A DNA stretch of 64,000 nucleotides from Eopsaltria australis (Eukaryota; Chordata; Aves; Passeriformes; Petroicidae), in the NCBI GenBank assembly GCA_034509425.1, contig JAVTVJ010000450.1, forward strand, positions 62,001-126,000, read 5' to 3'. Numbering within the stretch: the first letter of the stretch is position 1; every line of letters begins with the position of its first letter. The translations under genes and the position numbers were made by a program. The notes below the pieces were generated by a model, which was not told the DNA's origin, searched no databases, and saw nothing but the letters and a program-made list of their open reading frames with translations. This document shows positions 59,090 to 64,000 of the stretch, piece by piece.

Positions 59090-59280
59090 GTAACAGTGCA
59101 GTTCACCCTTGATGATGCACAGTTTCTAATGAGGGACTTCCCAAGAAAATAATACTCAGACTTTGAGTAATAATTATTCATACATGTTATAAATAAACAC
59201 AGCTCCTAATACTTTTAATTAGATGGTTTCCACCGACAAGTTATGTTCCCTTTAAATATTTACGTTGTGAAAAGAAACCA
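59090..59280. promoter_or_regulatory. Candidate conserved non-coding element
   Basis: Unique AT-rich sequence with clustered homeodomain motifs (GTAATAATTATTCATAC, CTTTTAATTAGATGG) and a TGATGATGCA element. The texture is enhancer-like and there is no repeat content. Conservation is untested. Confidence 0.25.
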
Positions 59281-59394
59281 TACAGCATTTATCCAGTGAT
59301 GGAGGAATTCAAGGGTGGACTTGTGTCAAAATGGGCTTACTGGAGACCCTACTGCAGCTTTCTCTTTCTGACTAGGTAAAAAATTGATGAGGAT

Positions 59395-59660
59395 CAAAAG
59401 CATTAATACACTCTATGGTACACATTTGAACGAAATTAATTGTTTAAATGGGTAAGGTTTGCCTATCTGCATTAAAAGTTACAATAACATTTAAAATTAT
59501 TAAACAAAGCAGCTGCTAAATGACTTGTGTCTGCAATTCCTGACAGGTTCCTGTGCTCAGAGGCTTCTATTTTGCCACATTCCCTTGATCACATTGAGTA
59601 TTTTACCCACTGTCCCACTACCTGAAAACAGTTTATTTATCAGCCATAAAACCTAAAGCT
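59395..59660. promoter_or_regulatory. Candidate conserved non-coding element
   Basis: Unique sequence with GAAATTAATTGTTTAAATG, an E-box CAGCTG (59510-59515) and long unbroken AT-rich stretches, near the element at 59090. Weak, texture-based call. Confidence 0.2.
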
Positions 59661-61826
59661 CTGTCTGTATTTCCTCCTCCATATTAGCATATCAGGGGGG
59701 TTATGCATATTCACTCACACATACACCAAATCTCTGCTACTTAATTACTTGTTTGCACTGCCACAGCACACAGGAGCAGTCAACACCAATCAGCATCTTG
59801 TACAAACAGCACCACACAAATAGCAAACATGACCACTCATGTCCTGAAAAACTTTAATTATACAAGACAGACAACATAAGAAACATGAGGGGAGACAGAA
59901 GAGTGCCAGGAGACCGCAGCAGCCCTTACAATAGATGCTAGCCAAAGGGTTTGTTTGTCTTTTTTAATAATGATAAAAAAGCCCCAACCACTTCCTACTG
60001 TGGATCTGTTCTTCCCTTTGAAGGAAGGAGAAATATCTTTTCCATATGAAATGGTCAACTCATTTTGATGCAACAAGGCCAACACAAAGTTTTACTTGAA
60101 ACAGCATTGTAGCTGGATTCCTCCCTCTCCTTCCCCCCCAGGTGCTGCTCTGATGATCCTTCCCCTTAATTTTCTTTGAATGAAGTTAATTTTATGCCAT
60201 GCTGCCACGGAAGTGTTGCAGCAGAAAGCCTCTCAAGATCATCTTTACCTGCTGATTTATCCCCTGCACTGCAAGCTGAAGACCTCAAGGGAAAGAATGT
60301 AAGACAGATGGCAAAAAATAAGCTAACAAATCTCTTTCTATTAAGAGCACCTTGTTAAACAAGAACCCAAAGAAACTGGAGAGATGGGAGAGAAAAAGAC
60401 CGTGAGGAAAGAAAGGCAGGTAAGCAGATTCAGCCAGACACCTGCTGCAAAAGCTCTGTGAGATGACTCACCCCGTGTTCTGCTCCCCTCTCCAACTTAG
60501 CTCAACACTGGATCAGAGGGATGTGCTACACATCAGGAGAAAAAGGGTGGAGTTGACAGAACATTTCCTGGGCAATCACAGGAGCAATAAGCAGCCTGTT
60601 TGTCCACCCGGTGCAATTACAGGAACATCAACGCTGCTCAAACACACTCAGCACGCCAGAGAGCCCTGAGAACTGCTCCATCAGCCTCAGTGCAAGAGTC
60701 TGGATAGAATCTGACCCTGGGATAGCAAGCTCCAGAGTACATGGCATCCACTGGGAACAGTGCAGAGGCTCCTGTGTGCCACCAAGAGCTGTAAAAACAT
60801 GACACCCGCTCCCTGCCATCTCTCAACTTACAGCATAGTTCCCTAATAAAATAATTTTAAACAGCTCACAAAGATAACGATCATGGAACACGATCTACTG
60901 GACACAGCAAAAGCTTTGGGAAGGTGAAGCAGATGTGCTGTAATGCAAGACAAATCTGCAGTTGTGACTTCCAAGGTGGGAAGGGAGAAGGTGAAGAACA
61001 CGTAGGAAATTATGGCAGCATTTCACTAACAGATAAAACCAGCTCCACGTTCCAAGAGCAAGTTTGGGAAGAAAGGGAACGGGAGCATCCTGGGGACAGA
61101 AAATGGACATGGAAGGATAAGGAAAGTTCTCACAGCTAAAGATACATTTGACATACTTAATTTCAAGCCAGAAAGAATGGGCGAGAGACAGATTCTAAAG
61201 GCTTTGAGTTCCTCTTTGTGCTACATAAAAGACCTAAGGATCTCGTAGGGATGCAGTCCCACTTATTCCATCAGAAGGGCCAAAGGCACATACACAACAA
61301 AGACAGCGACTGAAGCCAGAGTGAGGAGATTAAGCAGAAACTCACCTTGACATCAGCTCCCAGCCAGCTGCTGACGCCTGCCCTAGAAACCCTCCTGAAA
61401 AAGCTCCCTCCAGGCCCCAATGTCTCACGCTCCCCTGCTGTCTTGTCCCTGTGGAACAGGACTCCCAATACCCCATCACCTCCCCTCACACATCCAGCCA
61501 ATACCTGCACATCCTGTGCTATTCATCTTTCTCATCTTCTCTTCATCCTCATAGCAGAGCTATTACCTACAACGCTCCTAATCACAGTTAATTGGGTGTC
61601 TGCTATATGGAAGAGATCCATAATCTTCAAAGCATCTCCCAAACAAACTGGAGCAGAAGAGATTTCCCCCTCTGCTCAAGGCATTTGGCAAGAGCACAGC
61701 AGCAGACATTATACCGAGTAGCCTTTTTGTTTCCACTCCCTGAGTCACAACCCTATGCATCAAAGATTGATTTCACACCTATCTGGGATGAATGAGCTTT
61801 CCTAAACGTTTATGACATGCTTAAGA

Positions 61827-61838
61827 AAAAAAAAAAAG
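61827..61838 (+). repeat. Short poly(A) tract
   Basis: About a dozen consecutive A. Confidence 0.7.
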
Positions 61839-63496
61839 AAGGCAGCAAGGGGAAGGTATGACTCACCAAGTATTTGCTAATCTATAGCTGATCTGCAGAA
61901 GTTATTACATTTGTATCGTGTTTCAGAAATAAACGTGCAGATTTCGACACTTATCTCAGACCTACAGCACAGCACTCTAGGGGTATGGGTTACCACAGCT
62001 GCTGGATGGACAAACCACACAAAGTAGCCTTCTCCAGGGGACATAAAAATACCAAGGTACACAGATCAGTCAGAAATAAAAGGCTTCCTTAAAATTACAC
62101 ACTCATAGATTCAAGGCTTTTTTCTTGAACTCTGCTGTAATCCCTACTCTCTTCTATTAGTACAAATGGCAGCACAGACTCAGCAGATCAAGTTTATTTT
62201 ATTTCTTTTTAACCACCAAAATTCTTCTCAGCTTTCCAGAAGGACCATGCTGTCTCTTCCCATCCTCAAAGGTATTTGGCACAAGAAGAGGCAACGCCTG
62301 TACCAGAGCTGAACAGATAAACTGCCTCCCTTGGCTGGCTGAATCACTGTCTTAAATTAAGCACAAGAACATGGAAAATCCCAAGCTTTCCTTTGCCTCC
62401 CCATATTCCTACTCCCTGTTTCAAGGGGGAAGTCCTACACAACTTCAGGAATCAGTTTTGCCCCCAGGTACAGGCAAGTAAAGCACCTGACAGCAGGCTC
62501 CAGATTCCTTGGCCCAGCTTTTTTTCCCTTCTCCCAAGAGCAGATCCTAAAGTTACTTTAGGAGATGATTCCATGCAGAATCCAACCACACGGTGGTCTT
62601 TATGCAAGGAAAGGGACTGTAACACTAAGAGCCAGGCTTGGAGCAGTAGTTCCTTGTTTAGGGAACTCTGCAAATACCCCAGCATAGATTTTTTGCACCA
62701 CAAAACGTTGAAGCCTGCAAAAGCTGAGCAGAAAGAAACGCCACTTATGGAAAAAGCTTTAAATTGCTGAAAAATCCATTTTTCATTGAAATCACCGGGG
62801 TGGGGAAGGGACAATTCCCAGGGAGGTTGGATCTACCACAGCTGGTGGTGCCAACAAACTGAACTCCGAGTTAGGAAGGTGAGAATTGACACTACAAACC
62901 ACACCATCAACCCCAGCAACCTCCACAACAGCTATTACCAAGTTCAATTAAAAAAAGTACAAAACCCGGTTATCAGGGAAGCTTATCCCCTGCTATTCCC
63001 AAAGCACAGAGCTGTATCCACTCCAGCAGATGCTCACCTGCCTCAGAGTTATTATCCAAGCACATCCAACTCTGCCAATCCCTCAGCAACAACCCAACAG
63101 CAGTGATGCTCACAGGACACAGGCAAAGGGTTCCCTCTCCCAAGCAAAGCCATACACATTATTCCACACACTTTCACAGAAACTTCTTTTTTTTTCCCTT
63201 AATCATCCAAAGATTTAGGACTGTGCTGTCCCACATAGAAGAAACAACACAACCTTAACAACAAATCTTAAAACGTGCATAAAAATAGAGATGTAAATCC
63301 TCAACACCAACATTTCTCTGAAATTATATCCATTGATAAGTTATTGGACATCAAAGCAGACGGAAGACAAATAATTCTGGCAGTGTTCACACCTGATGCA
63401 GAACCTCTATGTTCCACTGCCACCTGTCAGATGTGATGGGACACAGAAAGGACATCATGGCAAATCAAGTCATGTCCCTTAACCTCCAACAGAACG

Positions 63497-63565
63497 ATGT
63501 GGGTTTTCTGTTCGGTTGGGGGTTTTCTTGTTTGTTTTCGTTGGTTGGTTTTAGGGTTTTTTGAT
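63497..63565 (+). repeat. G/T-rich low-complexity tract
   Basis: About 70 bp nearly free of A and C, built from GGTT/GTTTT units (GGTTGGGGGTTTTC, TTGGTTGGTTTTAGGGTTTT). Several G runs on the plus strand could stack. Confidence 0.75.
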
Positions 63566-64000
63566 ACTTTCCCCCATTTTTCCCCCTTTACTTCAGCAGA
63601 CCCAAAGCCTTTTTGCTAGTTTTGACACTTTCTTTTCCCCAGCCATATTTTTACTGTGTGTGGGCACTTGAATTCTCTTTGATTACAAAAGAATTAAGCA
63701 CTCAACTACCTTAAAAACCGTGTTTCTTTTCAGTATGTTGTTCCTATTGTATTTCTTTTATGTTCCCCTTCAATGGCTACTAACATACCAAGCCCAGGTC
63801 TTTGTTTTTTTTAAATGAAGCAGATCTCCTGACAGCACTGGCAACAGAAGCATTGCTTGAACAGAGGAACCAACAGTTACCCTTAACAGTGCATGGTAAT
63901 GAATGAGACAATCCCCATTAACCCTGGCTAATAACCACAGTTTCACACCCCACAAAAGTCCTGCTGCTTGGCAAAAGAGGAACAGGCAACCTTCAATTAA

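Larger units (their letters stand above)
39071..64000 (-). other. Upstream MITF intron or flank, no recognisable exon
   Basis: Twenty-five kilobases above exon 1H. In other vertebrates exon 1A and further first exons lie upstream of 1H, so this is probably intron of long isoforms. I found none of the 1A peptide and no exon of a neighbouring gene. ORFs are mostly under 140 codons; one of 241 codons at 40781-41506 has no similarity I recognise. It contains three CR1 fragments, A-rich tracts and AT-rich candidate elements near 59100-59660. Confidence 0.75.

Overview
The window is vertebrate nuclear DNA, almost certainly from a bird. It is intron-dominated, AT-moderate sequence with short coding islands bounded by GT-AG introns. 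The only interspersed repeat family I recognise is the CR1 LINE, seen as seven short 3'-end fragments typical of avian genomes. No bacterial-type operons, tRNA, rRNA, CRISPR array or intact mobile element is visible.

The one gene I can support is MITF (microphthalmia-associated transcription factor, the MiT/TFE family bHLH-zip regulator of melanocytes, retinal pigment epithelium, osteoclasts and mast cells), read on the minus strand. Only its N-terminal half is present. From high to low coordinates: alternative first exon 1H (38529-38578), the shared exon 1B/B1b (32248-32494), melanocyte-specific first exon 1M (7632-7664), exon 2 (6280-6507), exon 3 (5069-5152) and exon 4 (3646-3741). All junctions are GT-AG and all phases agree. 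1H to 1B is phase 2 (50 + 247 nt = 99 codons), and 1B or 1M to 2, 2 to 3, and 3 to 4 are phase 0. The encoded N-termini are 235 residues (H type) and 147 residues (M type) before the window ends in intron 4. The bHLH-zip exons lie below coordinate 1. Exon 1A was not found and probably lies above 64000.

Layout: 1-3645 is intron 4. 3646-7664 is the compact exon 4/3/2/1M cluster, with the melanocyte promoter just upstream of 1M at about 7665-7960. 7960-32247 is a long intron without coding sequence, which may hold enhancers. 32248-32640 is exon 1B with an adjacent CpG-rich patch. 38400-39070 is exon 1H with a GC/CpG-rich promoter-like block. 39070-64000 is non-coding upstream intron or promoter territory with simple repeats and CR1 fragments.

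The exons work as a promoter switch. Exons 2-4 are common. Exon 1B adds the Gln-rich Rag-interacting segment to H/A-type isoforms, while the M promoter bypasses it. Points worth checking are the composite CRE/LEF site in the M promoter, a candidate antisense first exon in the CpG patch at exon 1B, a candidate non-coding first exon at 37.28 kb in the place expected for exon 1D, a long homopurine tract abutting the exon 3 acceptor, and several AT-rich stretches that look like conserved enhancers. I see no convincing undescribed biological system.
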